The translations under genes and the position numbers were made by a program. A stretch of 64,000 nucleotides of DNA from Nocardia brasiliensis ATCC 700358 (GTDB lineage: Bacteria; Actinomycetota; Actinomycetes; Mycobacteriales; Mycobacteriaceae). Positions 43,564-54,182 of this stretch are shown here, in pieces (position 1 is the stretch's first letter; every line of letters begins with the position of its first letter). A model generated the notes under the pieces. That model was not told the DNA's origin, did not search any database, and was given only the letters and a program-made list of their open reading frames with translations. The stretch spans positions 1 through 64,000 of the forward strand of contig NC_018681.1 of NCBI RefSeq assembly GCF_000250675.2, given 5' to 3'.

Positions 43564-44976
43564 ATGCGTACGTTGCTGATGTTCCTGGCCGGCTGTCTCG
43601 TCGTGCTGTGGCCCGGTACGGCCGCGGCCGCCGCGCCGTGGGGGCCGCTGGCCCCGGCCAACCCGTTCCTCGGCCCGCTCGGCACCTCGACCATGCACGG
43701 CGACGCGGGCTCGTCCGACGTCACGCCGCTGGCCGGGCCGGGCGCGGGAACAGTTCCGGTGGCCGGATACCCGCTGCTCTCGGCCTGCCCCACGCTGCTG
43801 GAGGGATCGGACAACCTGGTGGTCGCGCTGTGCACGGCGATCGCCGGGCAGATCCCGACGGTGCATCTGATCGATCCGGCGGCCGCCGGACCGGTCGGGC
43901 ATTCGCTCGCCGCGCTCCCGCTGACCAAGGGCAGTCTGCTCGGCGGCGTCTACGCCTACCTGGACAACGCGGATCGCCTAGTCGTCGTGGACGGCGGCAA
44001 CCGGCTGCTCCGCATCGGGCACTCGCGCGACGCGGGCGGGACGTGGCAGTTCACCAGCGCGGTCGAGGCGGACCTGAGTGCGGTGATCCCGGTGGGGGAC
44101 AACGTGACCGGGCTGGTGCCGGATTGGTCGGGCAACGTCTGGTTCGCGACGGGTCACGGGGTGGTCGGGCTGGTCTCGCGCGCAGGCGCGATCGCGACGG
44201 TGGCGCTGCCCGCGGGAGAGCAGGTGGCCAACAGCATTTCGGCGGCGCCGAGCGGGCGGATCGCGGTGGCGACGACGCACGCGCTCTACGAGTTGGCGGC
44301 CGATCCGTCGGCCCGGCCCGAGATCCGGTGGCGCGCGGCCTATGACCGCGGCTCCGCGCGCAAGCCGGGACAACTCAGCTGGGGCACCGGGTCGACGCCC
44401 ACGTATTTCGGCCCGGACACCGGGGCCGACTATCTGACTATCGTCGACAACGCCGACGGACAGGTCAACGCGTTGGTATTCCGTTCGGGCACCGGCCAGT
44501 TGGTGTGCACCCAGCCGGTGCTGACGAAGGGCGGTGCGGGCAGCGAGAATTCGCCGATCGGGATCGGCCGCTCAGTATTCGTCGCGAGCACCTACGGCTA
44601 TCCCTATCCCCAGGTGCCTGCGGACGCGGGCCCTGCGCTGCCGCCCACCGCGCCGTTCGTCGGCGGCATGACCAGGGTCGACGTGGACGAAAACGGTTGC
44701 CACACGGTGTGGGAGAACGAGGTGCGCAGTGCGGCCGTGCCGCGCCTGTCCGTTCCCGACAACGCGGTGTACACCGTGACCCGGGTGGGCCCGGATACGA
44801 CGACACCGCTGGACGGCTACGCGTTCACGGTGCTCGATCCGGCAACCGGAGCGGTGACCGCGCGACACCCCTTGCCCGGCACGCTGATCGACGACCCGCT
44901 GCAGACCTCGCCGTTGATCACCCACGGCCGACGGGTGTTGCAGGGCACGATCACCGGCATGCTGCGGATCGGCTGA
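43564..44976 (+). CDS. Secreted protein, probably beta-propeller (470 aa)
   Basis: A signal peptide (about 1-23, LLMFLAGCLVVLWPGTAAAAA) is followed by a beta-rich mature domain with recurring short blades (for example DRLVVVDGGNRLLRIGHS, GNVWFATGHGVVGLVSR, GRIAVATTHALYELAA). Few cysteines, no catalytic motif seen. I infer a propeller-type extracellular protein; the family is not recognised. ATG 43564 follows GAGAG; an upstream ATG near 43540 gives a longer N-terminus. Confidence 0.7.
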   Translation: MRTLLMFLAGCLVVLWPGTAAAAAPWGPLAPANPFLGPLGTSTMHGDAGSSDVTPLAGPGAGTVPVAGYPLLSACPTLLEGSDNLVVALCTAIAGQIPTVHLIDPAAAGPVGHSLAALPLTKGSLLGGVYAYLDNADRLVVVDGGNRLLRIGHSRDAGGTWQFTSAVEADLSAVIPVGDNVTGLVPDWSGNVWFATGHGVVGLVSRAGAIATVALPAGEQVANSISAAPSGRIAVATTHALYELAADPSARPEIRWRAAYDRGSARKPGQLSWGTGSTPTYFGPDTGADYLTIVDNADGQVNALVFRSGTGQLVCTQPVLTKGGAGSENSPIGIGRSVFVASTYGYPYPQVPADAGPALPPTAPFVGGMTRVDVDENGCHTVWENEVRSAAVPRLSVPDNAVYTVTRVGPDTTTPLDGYAFTVLDPATGAVTARHPLPGTLIDDPLQTSPLITHGRRVLQGTITGMLRIG

Positions 44977-45047
44977 GTCCCGCTCGCGGCGCTGCGATCT
45001 CGACCGCTGCGATCCGGATACCGGTGTCGCACAGACCGGTTCGGTGG

Positions 45048-45428
45048 TTATCCACAGGTGGTATGGGGCGGCGCGGTCCTGTGGATAGAGCTGTGCGCTG
45101 CTCGAGGATGGCCAGGCGCGGTCCGCTGGGGATAAGCCGTCGACAGCGGGGGTCCGCGAGGTTCGCCAGGTGCGGTGGCAAAGACTTCGAGGCTGTGGAT
45201 GACGCTGTGGGTTGTTTCTGGATGGCCGGACGCTGTTCATCTCCGCGTTGCCGCCGCGACCTCGAGAATCGAGCGCTACCGCATCCCGAAACGCCTGGCT
45301 CGAGGCTGTGGATGAACGCTTTCCCAAGTACGGAAAGCGGGCGGCAGAGCTGGTGGCGCGCCGTCCCCATTGGGGATGAACGGGTGGTGCCGACGTGTGG
45401 ACATCGATGCCGCCGGGCCGCATCCACA
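45048..45428. repeat. Cluster of six DnaA-box-like sites
   Basis: One perfect TTATCCACA and five sites with one or two mismatches occur in about 380 bases, in both orientations. This density is exceeded in the window only by oriC. Binding has not been shown. Confidence 0.6.
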
Positions 45429-46205
45429 GCGGTGGCGACAAGGTGTGCCGAACCTGTGCACAGTGGTGGAGTACGCGTCATGCCCAGCCTGTGCACGAGC
45501 CGGACGGACATTGTGGAAGCACCGACGGACGCACCGGGTACGCGCCGCCGCGCCTGTTCGAGGCGAGGGCGCACCGCCGGGGTCCGCTCGCGGTATTCCG
45601 GTGTGTCGTCCCCGCGTGTCTGTGCCGCGGAACGCTTGCCCCCGTGTCGATTTCGCGCCTTTCGCCGGGTCTGCGCTACGGGTGAGGCGAAGATCACACC
45701 GGCTGTGAAAGTTGCGGCCGTGGTGCTGAACCCGCGCCTCCGGTGTCTGGCGGCGGCGACCCTGCAATGTCTGGTTATTCCTGATCTTGTCATGACGCAT
45801 GCATGTGCACGGACGGTTCAACTAGGCGCACGTCGTGTTAAATACGCCGTAAACAAACCTGAAGTCGCTTTCTGTTCATCCACTGTCCAGCTATCGCCAG
45901 CTACTGGGCTAAACGTGCAGCTAGAGCGGCCCGCAGCGGAACATCGACGGATCTATGTCAGGGCGACAGCTAATCGCCCGGGGGAATGTTCGTACCGCCA
46001 CGAAACGGATAAAGCGAGACCTGCGGATTCGCGGGGAGGGGGCGGAAATCGACGCGCCGAATCCGGGGGCATGGCGCGCGCTGCGAGTTAGCTGGAACTC
46101 TGAAAAACCATGCCCTCACAAGGGTTAGCTGGCTTGCTGCTTTATACGCTTGACACGAGCGACGAGGGTTGCATCGGCATAACGATTGTGTAGAGTCAAC
46201 GGCAA

Positions 46206-46243
46206 CGCTGGCCGCAGCTGAGCACGACTCGCTGCGGCCAGCG
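46206..46243. terminator. Perfect 12-base hairpin, terminator of the SpoIIM-like gene or part of a small RNA
   Basis: CGCTGGCCGCAG (46206-46217) and CTGCGGCCAGCG (46232-46243) flank a 14-base loop. It lies 72 bases beyond the minus-strand stop at 46315. It has no T tract in either direction. Confidence 0.5.
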
Positions 46244-46314
46244 GAACTCAAATGGGGGACACCGCAACCGAACCGTGACACGGCGTAGCTGCCGGTTGCC
46301 CGAACCCGCTTCGC

Positions 46315-47331
46315 TCAGCGTGTGCTCGCGGTTGTCTGCCCGCCGCCGATCGGCCCGGCACCCAACGTCTCCGCTTCCTGTTCGGTCTTGGCCAGAACCA
46401 CGCGCCGCCCCACGCCGAACACGTAGACCAGGAACAACGCTTCCGCGGTGAACCCGATGGCGATGCGCACCGGGGCGGGCAGCGGGCTCGGCGTCACGAA
46501 ACCCTCGATGCAGCCGCACACCAGCAGCACCCCGACCAACCCGAGCGCGATCGTCGCGGTGGCCCGGCCTTGGCGCGCCACCGCCTCCACGCGGCTCAGC
46601 CGGCCCGGGTCGATCAGCGTCCAGCCCAACTTCAGGCCCGCGCCACCGGCGACGAAAATCGCGGTCAGCTCGAGCGTGCCGTGCGGCAGGATGAACCCGA
46701 AGAACGCGTCGAGCCGCCCGGCATCGGCCATCAACCCCGCCGAGACACCCAGGTTGAGCGCGTTCATGAACAGCAGATACACCGCGGGCAGGATCAGCAC
46801 GCCGGTGAACAGGGCGATCGCGGTCACCCACGCGTTGTTCGTCCACACTTGCGCGGCGAACGCGCCCTGCGGATGCTCTGAGTAGTAGGTCTCGAACGCG
46901 CCGCCGCGCGCCGTCAGGCCGCTGGTGTCGTCGGGGATGCCGAGCACCGTGCGCGCCGAATCGAATCGGTCCACCCAGACGGCGAGTCCGGCGGAGACGA
47001 GCAGGAACACCGCCGCGACGCCGGCCCACCACGGCCAGGTCCGATACAGCGCGGCCGGAAAACGATGGGTGAAGAACCGGCCTATCTCCGCCCAGGTGTC
47101 GGCCCTGCTGCCGAGCACCCGCCCGCGCGCTCGGGTGAGGATCGCGCTCAAGCCGGCGATCAGTTCGGGATCGGGACTGTGCGATTGCAACCTGGCCAGC
47201 TGCTGGGAGGTGCGCCGGTACAGCATGACGAGCTCGTCGGCCTCCGCGCCGGAGAGCTTGCTGCGCGAGGACAGCTGATCCAGCCGCTCCCACGCCCTGC
47301 GGTGCGCGAAACTGTATGCGTCTACGTCCAT
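46315..47331 (-). CDS. Stage II sporulation protein M-like (DUF95) membrane protein
   Basis: A 338-residue membrane protein with about six helices and a soluble N-terminal part (1-95). Family features include FGFILPHGTLELTAIFVAGGAGLKLG around 205-230. This Rv3694c-type protein is encoded with an RDD protein next to MoxR/DUF58 genes in Actinobacteria; its role in non-sporulating species is unknown. GGGAGG precedes ATG 47331. The RDD gene starts 42 bases away on the opposite strand. Confidence 0.88.
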   Translation of the reverse strand: MDVDAYSFAHRRAWERLDQLSSRSKLSGAEADELVMLYRRTSQQLARLQSHSPDPELIAGLSAILTRARGRVLGSRADTWAEIGRFFTHRFPAALYRTWPWWAGVAAVFLLVSAGLAVWVDRFDSARTVLGIPDDTSGLTARGGAFETYYSEHPQGAFAAQVWTNNAWVTAIALFTGVLILPAVYLLFMNALNLGVSAGLMADAGRLDAFFGFILPHGTLELTAIFVAGGAGLKLGWTLIDPGRLSRVEAVARQGRATATIALGLVGVLLVCGCIEGFVTPSPLPAPVRIAIGFTAEALFLVYVFGVGRRVVLAKTEQEAETLGAGPIGGGQTTASTR

Positions 47332-47373
47332 CGGTTGCCTCCCACTACCGCCGGTCGCAAGAATGCTATCGAC

Positions 47374-48189
47374 ATGGCTGAATTCACCACCGGCGAAGCG
47401 GTCGCGCTCGAGCTGCCGATCGCCCGGATCCCGACCCGGGCCGCCGCGTTCCTCATCGACGCGGTGGTGCAGTTCGCGCTGGCCGCGGTGCTGTTCGTGC
47501 TGGCCGTCGCCGTGCTGCTGCCCAACGGCGCGGACACGGCCTGGCTGAGTGTCGCCGTGATCGTCACCCTCGTCACCGTGCTGGTGGGATATCCGGTGGC
47601 CTGCGAAACCCTTTCGCGCGGCAGGACGCTCGGCAAACTGCTGCTCGGCCTGCGGGTGGTGCGCGCCGACGGCGGCCCGATCGACTTCCGGCACGCGCTC
47701 ACCCGCGGCCTGGCCGGTGCCGTCGTCGACTTCTGGATGCTCGGCGCGCTCGGTGCCGTCGCCGTGCTCACCTCGCTGTGTTCCCCGAACGCGCGCCGGG
47801 TCGGCGATGTGCTGGCGGGCACCGTGGTGGTGCACGCGCAGCGGACGCTGCCGGTGCCGTTGCTCGCCGTGCCGCCGCCGTGGCTGGTCGGCTGGACCGC
47901 GCAGTTGGAGCTGGCCGGATTACCGGACGATCTCGCGCTCGCCGTCCGGCAGTACCTGAGCCGGTCCAAGACACTGACGCCGGAGGTGCAGCACCAGCTG
48001 GGCAGCGCGCTCGTCGCGGCGGTCTGCGCCCGCTTGCAGGTGCCCGCGCCGAGCGGCTACCCGCCGGTGCAGGTCCTCGGCGCGATCATCGCCGAGCGGC
48101 AACGTCGCGTGCTGCCGCCGCCGCTGTTTCCGGTGTTTCCGCGCGGCCCGATCGGGCAACCCGCGGTTCCCGGCGTCGCGATGAAGTGA
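47374..48189 (+). CDS. RDD-family membrane protein
   Basis: A 271-residue protein. The RDD domain (about 15-155) has R22, D28 in RAAAFLIDAVVQF and LGKLLLGLRVVRADGG, with about three helices; the C-terminal 110 residues are soluble. It corresponds to the Rv3695-type partner of the SpoIIM-like protein. ATG 47374 has no strong Shine-Dalgarno. Confidence 0.88.
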   Translation: MAEFTTGEAVALELPIARIPTRAAAFLIDAVVQFALAAVLFVLAVAVLLPNGADTAWLSVAVIVTLVTVLVGYPVACETLSRGRTLGKLLLGLRVVRADGGPIDFRHALTRGLAGAVVDFWMLGALGAVAVLTSLCSPNARRVGDVLAGTVVVHAQRTLPVPLLAVPPPWLVGWTAQLELAGLPDDLALAVRQYLSRSKTLTPEVQHQLGSALVAAVCARLQVPAPSGYPPVQVLGAIIAERQRRVLPPPLFPVFPRGPIGQPAVPGVAMK

Positions 48190-48208
48190 AGGGCGCGACT
48201 ACCGAGGG

Positions 48209-49219
48209 CTAGGTGGCGGCGTAGTCGTCGATCTCCTGGAGGAAGCGGTCCAGCCGGGCCGGGGTGATCCAGGAGGCCCGGAATGAGTTCTTCGCCAGCG
48301 TGACGAGCTGCGTGCGGTCGAGTCCGACGTGTTCGGCGAGGGCCACGTAATTGTCCGCGGCGTAGGCGCCGAAGTAGGCGGGGTCGTCGCTGTTGATCGT
48401 CACGGTGAGGCCGCGGCCGAGCAGGTTCACGATCTCGTCGGACTTCATCTGAGTGGTCACGAATGAATTCGACACCGGGCAGCAGGTCAGCCCGATCCCC
48501 TTGGACTTGGCCAGCTCGACCAGCCGTTCGTCCTCGACGATGTTGGTGCCGTGGTCGAGACGGTCGACGGCGATGTCCTCCAGCGCCTGCCGGATGTGCT
48601 CGATCGAATCCTGCTGGTCGATATCGCAGTGCATGGTCAGCAGGAAGCCTTCGCGGCGGGCGCGCGCGAAAACCGCCGCGAACTTGCTCGGCGGGTTGCC
48701 GCGCTCGTCGGAATCGAGTCCGACCCCGATGATCCAGTCGCGGTAGGGCAGCGCCTCCAGCAGCGTCGCCATGGCGTACTCGGCGGAGTAGTCGCGCAGG
48801 AAGCACAGGATCAGCTCGGCCGAGATGCCGAACTCGCGCCGGGCCTGCACGATGGCCGAGCGATATCCGTTGATCACGGTGGCGAACGGGACGCCGCGCC
48901 CGGTGTGCGCCTGCGGGTCGAAGAACATCTCGACATGCCGCACGCCCTGCGCGTGTGCCCTGGTCAGGTAGTCGAAGGCCAGGTCATGGAAGTCCGCGGG
49001 TTCCTGCAGTACCGCCATGGCGGGGTAGTAGACCTGAAGGAACGACGTCAGGTCATGGAACTGGTAGGTCTGCCTGATCTCGTCGACCGTCCGCTGCGGC
49101 AGCTCCATCCCGTTGCGCTGCGCCAGCTGGAACTTCAACTCGGGTTCGAGTGTCCCTTCCAAGTGCAGATGCAACTCGGCCTTGGGCAACCCGCGGACGA
49201 ACGAGGCAAGATCGGACAT
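48209..49219 (-). CDS. Adenosine/adenine-deaminase-family protein
   Basis: A 336-residue TIM-barrel amidohydrolase. Metal ligands H17 and H19 lie in ELHLHLEG, a further ligand H197 in MHCDIDQ, H223 in LDHGTNIV and D278 in NSDDP. Classical adenosine deaminase has HAGE at the H197 position, with catalytic Glu three residues on; here that residue is I200, flanked by D199 and D201. The substrate may therefore be a purine derivative other than adenosine. The gene converges on the RDD gene and splits the two halves of the MoxR neighbourhood. Confidence 0.85.
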   Translation of the reverse strand: MSDLASFVRGLPKAELHLHLEGTLEPELKFQLAQRNGMELPQRTVDEIRQTYQFHDLTSFLQVYYPAMAVLQEPADFHDLAFDYLTRAHAQGVRHVEMFFDPQAHTGRGVPFATVINGYRSAIVQARREFGISAELILCFLRDYSAEYAMATLLEALPYRDWIIGVGLDSDERGNPPSKFAAVFARARREGFLLTMHCDIDQQDSIEHIRQALEDIAVDRLDHGTNIVEDERLVELAKSKGIGLTCCPVSNSFVTTQMKSDEIVNLLGRGLTVTINSDDPAYFGAYAADNYVALAEHVGLDRTQLVTLAKNSFRASWITPARLDRFLQEIDDYAAT

Positions 49220-49275
49220 GGGTCCATCATGCGCCTCGCGGCGTCGGCGGCATGCCGAATTCCGGTGCCGCGGGA

Positions 49276-50612
49276 CTACATGGTGCCGGACTGTTTGAGT
49301 TCGAGGTATTCGTCGGCGAGGGCTTCGGGCAGGCGGTCGGGGGAGGCGGCGACTACGGCGATACCGGTGCGCCGCAGGGATTCCTGGACGAGGGCGCGCT
49401 CGGCGAGGATGGTTTCGGCGGCTGCGGCCGGATAGAGATCGGCACGGTCGGTGCGGCGGGCGGCGGCCGCGGCGATATCGGGATCGGTGACCGAGACGAT
49501 CAGCACGCGATGGCGCTGCGCCAGGGTCGGCAGCACCGGCAGCAGGTTCTCCTCGACGGCGGCACCGTCGAGACTGGTGAACCAGACGATCAGGCTGCGC
49601 CGCCGGGTGCGCTGGATGGCGGCGCGCACCAGGCCCGCGCTGTCGGTGTCGACGAGTTCCGGGGTGACACCCGCCATCGCGTGCATCAGCTTGAGCTGCA
49701 ACCCTTTTCCGCTGATGCCGCGCACCTCGGCGCGCGGTGCGCGGTCGAAGGCGAGCAGATCGACCGAGTCGCCCGCCGCCGCGGCGAGCCCGCCGAGCAG
49801 CAGCGCCGCTTCCACGGCCGCGTCCAGCCGGGTGCCGTCGCCGACCCGGCCCGCGCTGATCCGGCCGGTGTCCAGCAGCATCAGCATGTGCCGGTGGCGT
49901 TCGGGACGCCACGTGCGTACCAGCACGTCGGTCGCGCGGGCGGTGGCGCGCCAGTCGATGGCGCGCACGTCGTCACCCGCGACGTACTCGCGGAACGAAT
50001 CGAACTCGGTGCCCTGCCCGCGCAGGTTGGCCACGTTACGACCCTCGAGGTGTTGCAGCCGTTTGACTTTCGAGCGCAGCAGCCGCTCGCTGCGGAACTG
50101 CGGCAGCGCGCGCACCCGGGCCGGAACCCGGCGCCGGGTCTGCGTTCCGGCGAGCCCGAGCGGGCCGATCAGCCGCACCGTCACCGCGCCGGCCACCCGG
50201 TCACCGCGCTGGGCCGGGGTGAGCGTGGTGTGCCAGCGGACCAGCGTGGCGGGCGCGAGATCCAGCCGGTGCGTGCGGTTTTCGGCGCGGGCGCTGTCGG
50301 GCCAGTCGTCCCACACGGTGCCGCGCAGCGGCTTGGCGCCGTTGTTCACCGCGACCAGTGCCACCTCGGTGGCGCGACCCAGCCGGACGGTGGTCAGCGG
50401 CGGCCGGGACAGACCGAGGTCGCCGGCCCGGCCGACGGTGCCGAGGTCGAACAGCACGGCGGCGGCCAGTACCGCGGTCGCCACGACCACGCCGATCCAG
50501 GACGGCACGACGAACGTGACGAGCAGCGCCAGCACCCCCGCGAGCGCGGCGAGGCGGCCGGTGACCACCGGCTGGGCGCGGCCGACGGAATCGGCGGGGC
50601 GGGCGCGCACCA

Positions 50613-50613
<1 letters not shown>
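49276..50613 (-). CDS. DUF58 protein (MoxR-associated)
   Basis: A 445-residue protein with two N-terminal helices (about 20-58) and a DUF58 domain with GTEFDSFREYVAGDDVRAIDWRA followed by a vWA-like segment LMLLDTGRISAG. DUF58 proteins work with MoxR AAA+ ATPases, probably in envelope protein or metal-cofactor maturation. The GTG start overlaps the moxR stop by one base. Confidence 0.92.
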
Positions 50614-51599
<986 letters not shown>

Positions 51600-51663
51600 T
51601 GGACCTCCAGTGTCAGGTGGGGGTTCCCGGCGGCCGGGCAAGCGTGCGGCGGCGGCTGCGGTC

Positions 51664-52725
51664 TCATCCGACCTCCGCCTCGAGCCATTCGAGTTGGGTG
51701 GCAACGAGTTCCAGCGTTTCCACGTCGGGCACCGGTCCGTACAGCGCGGCGCCGAGCTGCGCGGGGTCGGTGCCGGTGCGCGCGGCCAGGGCGCCGACGA
51801 GCCGGTCCGGCGAGGTATCGGCGGTCAGCCCGAGGGTCGGGCGGATCCGGCGCAGGGTGGCCCCGCGCAGTTTCGCGGCGACGTGCTCGTAGTCCTTCGA
51901 CCGCCGGTACAGCGCGGCCTGTCCGGCCAGCAGTTCGTTCGCGGCGACCTCGACCGGGCGCGGTTCGCGCACCAGGGCGCCGCGCCTGCGCGCCCGCCAC
52001 CAGACCACCACCGCGGCGGCGATCAGGAATTGCACCGCGCCGAAGAACACCGGTGCGGGCAGCCGCTCCCAGATCGGGTCGTCGCCCGCGCCGAAACCGG
52101 ACCCGGAGCCGGACCCGCCGGACCGCGGCGGTGTCGGCGGCTTCGAGGGGGTCGGCGGATCGGGCGCGGTCGGCGCGCCGCACGATTGCAGTGCGGCGTA
52201 GAGCAGCAGCAGTAGCGCGGCGACACCGGCGAGACCGGCCCAGAACCGCGGGTCGCGCAGCAGCGCGGGCAGTGGCGGCAGTCGCCTGCGGGTGCGCGGC
52301 GCCTTCTCGCTGACCTCGACTTCGGTGGGGGTCGGCACCGGCGGCGGGGCGGCTTCGGAGAACCGGTCGGCGTATTCGAGCCTGCGGTATTCGTCCTCGG
52401 TCGCCCGGCGGCCGCCGTAGACCACCTCGTCGAAACTCTGTGCGGCGGGGTGCAATTCGGTGGCGCCGTCGCTGGGCAGCGCGATCGTGACGTCGTCGGC
52501 GGTCTCCCGGGCGGTGCGGGAGCGGCGGACCTCGAGCACACCGCGCTGCTCCAAACCGCGCAGCACGGCGCGGAAACGTTCGCGCAGCGCGGCATCGAAA
52601 TCGCGGCGCTGCGCGGCCTGTTCGGCGGCCGCGCGATGGTCGGCGGCGGCGCCGAGGCGCGGGGGACCGGGCGGCTGGTCCGGGCCGGTGGCGTGCGGCG
52701 TACCGGTGTCGTGGAAGTCGGTCAT
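51664..52725 (-). CDS. DUF4129 protein apparently fused to the C-terminus of a DUF4350 protein
   Basis: A 353-residue protein. Residues about 38-125 form a DUF4129 domain (RRDFDAALRERFRAVLRGLE). Then follow a helix (about 162-179), a Pro/Gly linker (184-215), a second helix (about 227-243) and a C-terminal segment (HVAAKLRGATLRRIRPTLGL and on) that resembles the end of DUF4350 proteins. In relatives DUF4129 and DUF4350 are separate adjacent genes between the MoxR gene and the membrane protein; here one gene fills both places and most of DUF4350 is missing. The start overlaps the upstream stop (ATGA). Confidence 0.75.
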   Translation of the reverse strand: MTDFHDTGTPHATGPDQPPGPPRLGAAADHRAAAEQAAQRRDFDAALRERFRAVLRGLEQRGVLEVRRSRTARETADDVTIALPSDGATELHPAAQSFDEVVYGGRRATEDEYRRLEYADRFSEAAPPPVPTPTEVEVSEKAPRTRRRLPPLPALLRDPRFWAGLAGVAALLLLLYAALQSCGAPTAPDPPTPSKPPTPPRSGGSGSGSGFGAGDDPIWERLPAPVFFGAVQFLIAAAVVVWWRARRRGALVREPRPVEVAANELLAGQAALYRRSKDYEHVAAKLRGATLRRIRPTLGLTADTSPDRLVGALAARTGTDPAQLGAALYGPVPDVETLELVATQLEWLEAEVG

Positions 52726-53594
52726 CGGGCCTCGGCACCGGGCACGTGGATGTCCAAACCCTCGCGGCGGCAGCGCCGGTCGACGTAGCCGACCACCCTG
52801 GTGGCCGACTCGACGATCTCGCCGAACGCGGCGATCAGCAGCGCACCCGAGGTGAGCAGCACGATGACCGCCCAGCGCCGGGTGCCGGAGAAATCCGACA
52901 GATAGAACGGAATACCCAACAGCGGCACGCAGAGCAGCGCGAGCAGGCAGCGATGCGCGACCCACAGCCAGGTGAACTGCCAGTCCGCCCCGGCGACAAG
53001 CAGTTTCGACCGGGCCACGGCACCGCGGTGCGGGGCCTGCTCGACGAACAGCACCGGCACCGCGACGAAGCGTTTGGCGCGCAACCAGCCCAGCCAGATC
53101 ACGCCGAACGGCAGCGTGACGATCAGGACGCCGGTCAGCGCGAGCACGCTCACCCCGACCAAGGTGTACAGCACCTGGAACACGAGTAGCGCTCCGGCGA
53201 CCGCGCTCAGCCGCCCGAGCGCGGTGGCCGCGCCGATCGGTGCGCCCGCGATACTCCCCAGCCCGATCGCCACGGTGGTGCCGCGCAGCACGAAACGCAG
53301 CACCCACACGCATGCCGCCGTGGACAGGATCGCCGCCCACGCGGTGCCCGCGTCCGAACCGCCGGTGCGGGACGAGACGACCGCGGTGAGCGCGACGACC
53401 ACGAGCTCGGCGACCACGATGCCGGGCAGGCTCAACCGCAGCAGCGCGGGCAGGTTCGCCTGGATCAGCGCGAACGGCACGTCCAGGAGTTCACGGAAGG
53501 TCATCGGACGGATCGGCACCGTCGTTCCAGGTGACCCTGGTGCCGGATCGTCTCCCGCCCCGACGGCACCGGCCGGGTCGGCAGCTGGTAGCAC
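52722..53594 (-). CDS. Multi-pass membrane protein of the MoxR locus (Rv3689-like)
   Basis: A 290-residue protein with about six helices after a short disordered N-terminus; the segment IRPMTFRELLDVPFALIQANL is typical of the glycerophosphoryl-diesterase-membrane-type family at this locus. No catalytic domain is present. GTG 53594 is the likely start. Its stop overlaps the DUF4129 gene start, so it heads the operon running to the DUF58 gene. Confidence 0.8.
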   Translation of the reverse strand: MLPAADPAGAVGAGDDPAPGSPGTTVPIRPMTFRELLDVPFALIQANLPALLRLSLPGIVVAELVVVALTAVVSSRTGGSDAGTAWAAILSTAACVWVLRFVLRGTTVAIGLGSIAGAPIGAATALGRLSAVAGALLVFQVLYTLVGVSVLALTGVLIVTLPFGVIWLGWLRAKRFVAVPVLFVEQAPHRGAVARSKLLVAGADWQFTWLWVAHRCLLALLCVPLLGIPFYLSDFSGTRRWAVIVLLTSGALLIAAFGEIVESATRVVGYVDRRCRREGLDIHVPGAEAR

Positions 53595-53624
53595 GGGCCG
53601 AGTGTAACCGGCGCGGCCGCGCGG

Positions 53625-54170
53625 TCAGCGCTGCAGCAGCCGGTCCACCACGCGGCGATAGCGGGCCGGATCGATCGGCGGCAGGCCGAGCAGGGCCCGC
53701 AGGTACACGCCGTCGCCGACCAGCCGGACGATATCGGCCTGCACCGGGTCCTCGATCTCCTGGTCCAGATCGTCGGACCAGGAATTCATCATCTCGATCA
53801 GGGCCTGCTGCACCTCGTCGACCTCCGTGCCGTTCGCGGCGTCGATGGTGCGCATGGTCGCCAGCATCGAGCGGTAGACCTCGAGCTCCACCGCTTCGTC
53901 GGCGTTGTCCGGGTCCGGGGTCTGCAGGTACCACTCGACGACCGACTGTCCCCGGTCGGTGGCGCTGGTCAGCTGCTGGGCCGCGCGTTCGGTGAGCCGC
54001 CGCACCAGGCCGGCGAGCAGCGCGTCCTTGCTCTTGAAGTGATACAGCAGGCCGCCCTTGGAGACGCCTGCGGTCGCCGCGACGTTCTCCAACGTCACGT
54101 GCGACATGCCCTTTTCCAGGAGCAGCGATTCGAGCGCGTCCAGAATCCGGTCGCGGGTATTGGCCGTCAC
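53625..54170 (-). CDS. TetR-family regulator, probable repressor of the adjacent efflux pump
   Basis: A 181-residue protein with an N-terminal helix-turn-helix (about 25-46, TLENVAATAGVSKGGLLYHF) and a ligand-binding C-terminal domain. It is divergent from the MFS pump gene and two near-identical palindromes occupy the 87-base gap. The arrangement resembles the LfrR/LfrA pair of mycobacteria. GTG 54170 is the start. Confidence 0.92.
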   Translation of the reverse strand: MTANTRDRILDALESLLLEKGMSHVTLENVAATAGVSKGGLLYHFKSKDALLAGLVRRLTERAAQQLTSATDRGQSVVEWYLQTPDPDNADEAVELEVYRSMLATMRTIDAANGTEVDEVQQALIEMMNSWSDDLDQEIEDPVQADIVRLVGDGVYLRALLGLPPIDPARYRRVVDRLLQR

Positions 54171-54182
54171 ACCGCGGAACTA

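Larger units (their letters stand above)
44977..46314. other. 1.3 kb non-coding region with a DnaA-box-like cluster
   Basis: Long open frames cross this region on both strands but none has protein-like composition. It contains TTATCCACA (45048-45056, perfect), TGTGGATAG (45080-45088), TGTGGATGA (45194-45202 and 45307-45315), TGTGGACAT (45396-45404) and GCATCCACA (45420-45428). From about 45,780 the sequence is distinctly AT-richer. A TTGACA at 46150 and a perfect 12-base hairpin at 46206-46243 lie at its right edge. Confidence 0.7.

Noticed and set aside
44505..46091. Long plus-strand open frame across the secreted-protein gene end and the gene-free region
   Set aside because: It overlaps the real gene in another frame for 470 bases and encodes Arg-rich low-complexity sequence with no recognisable domain.
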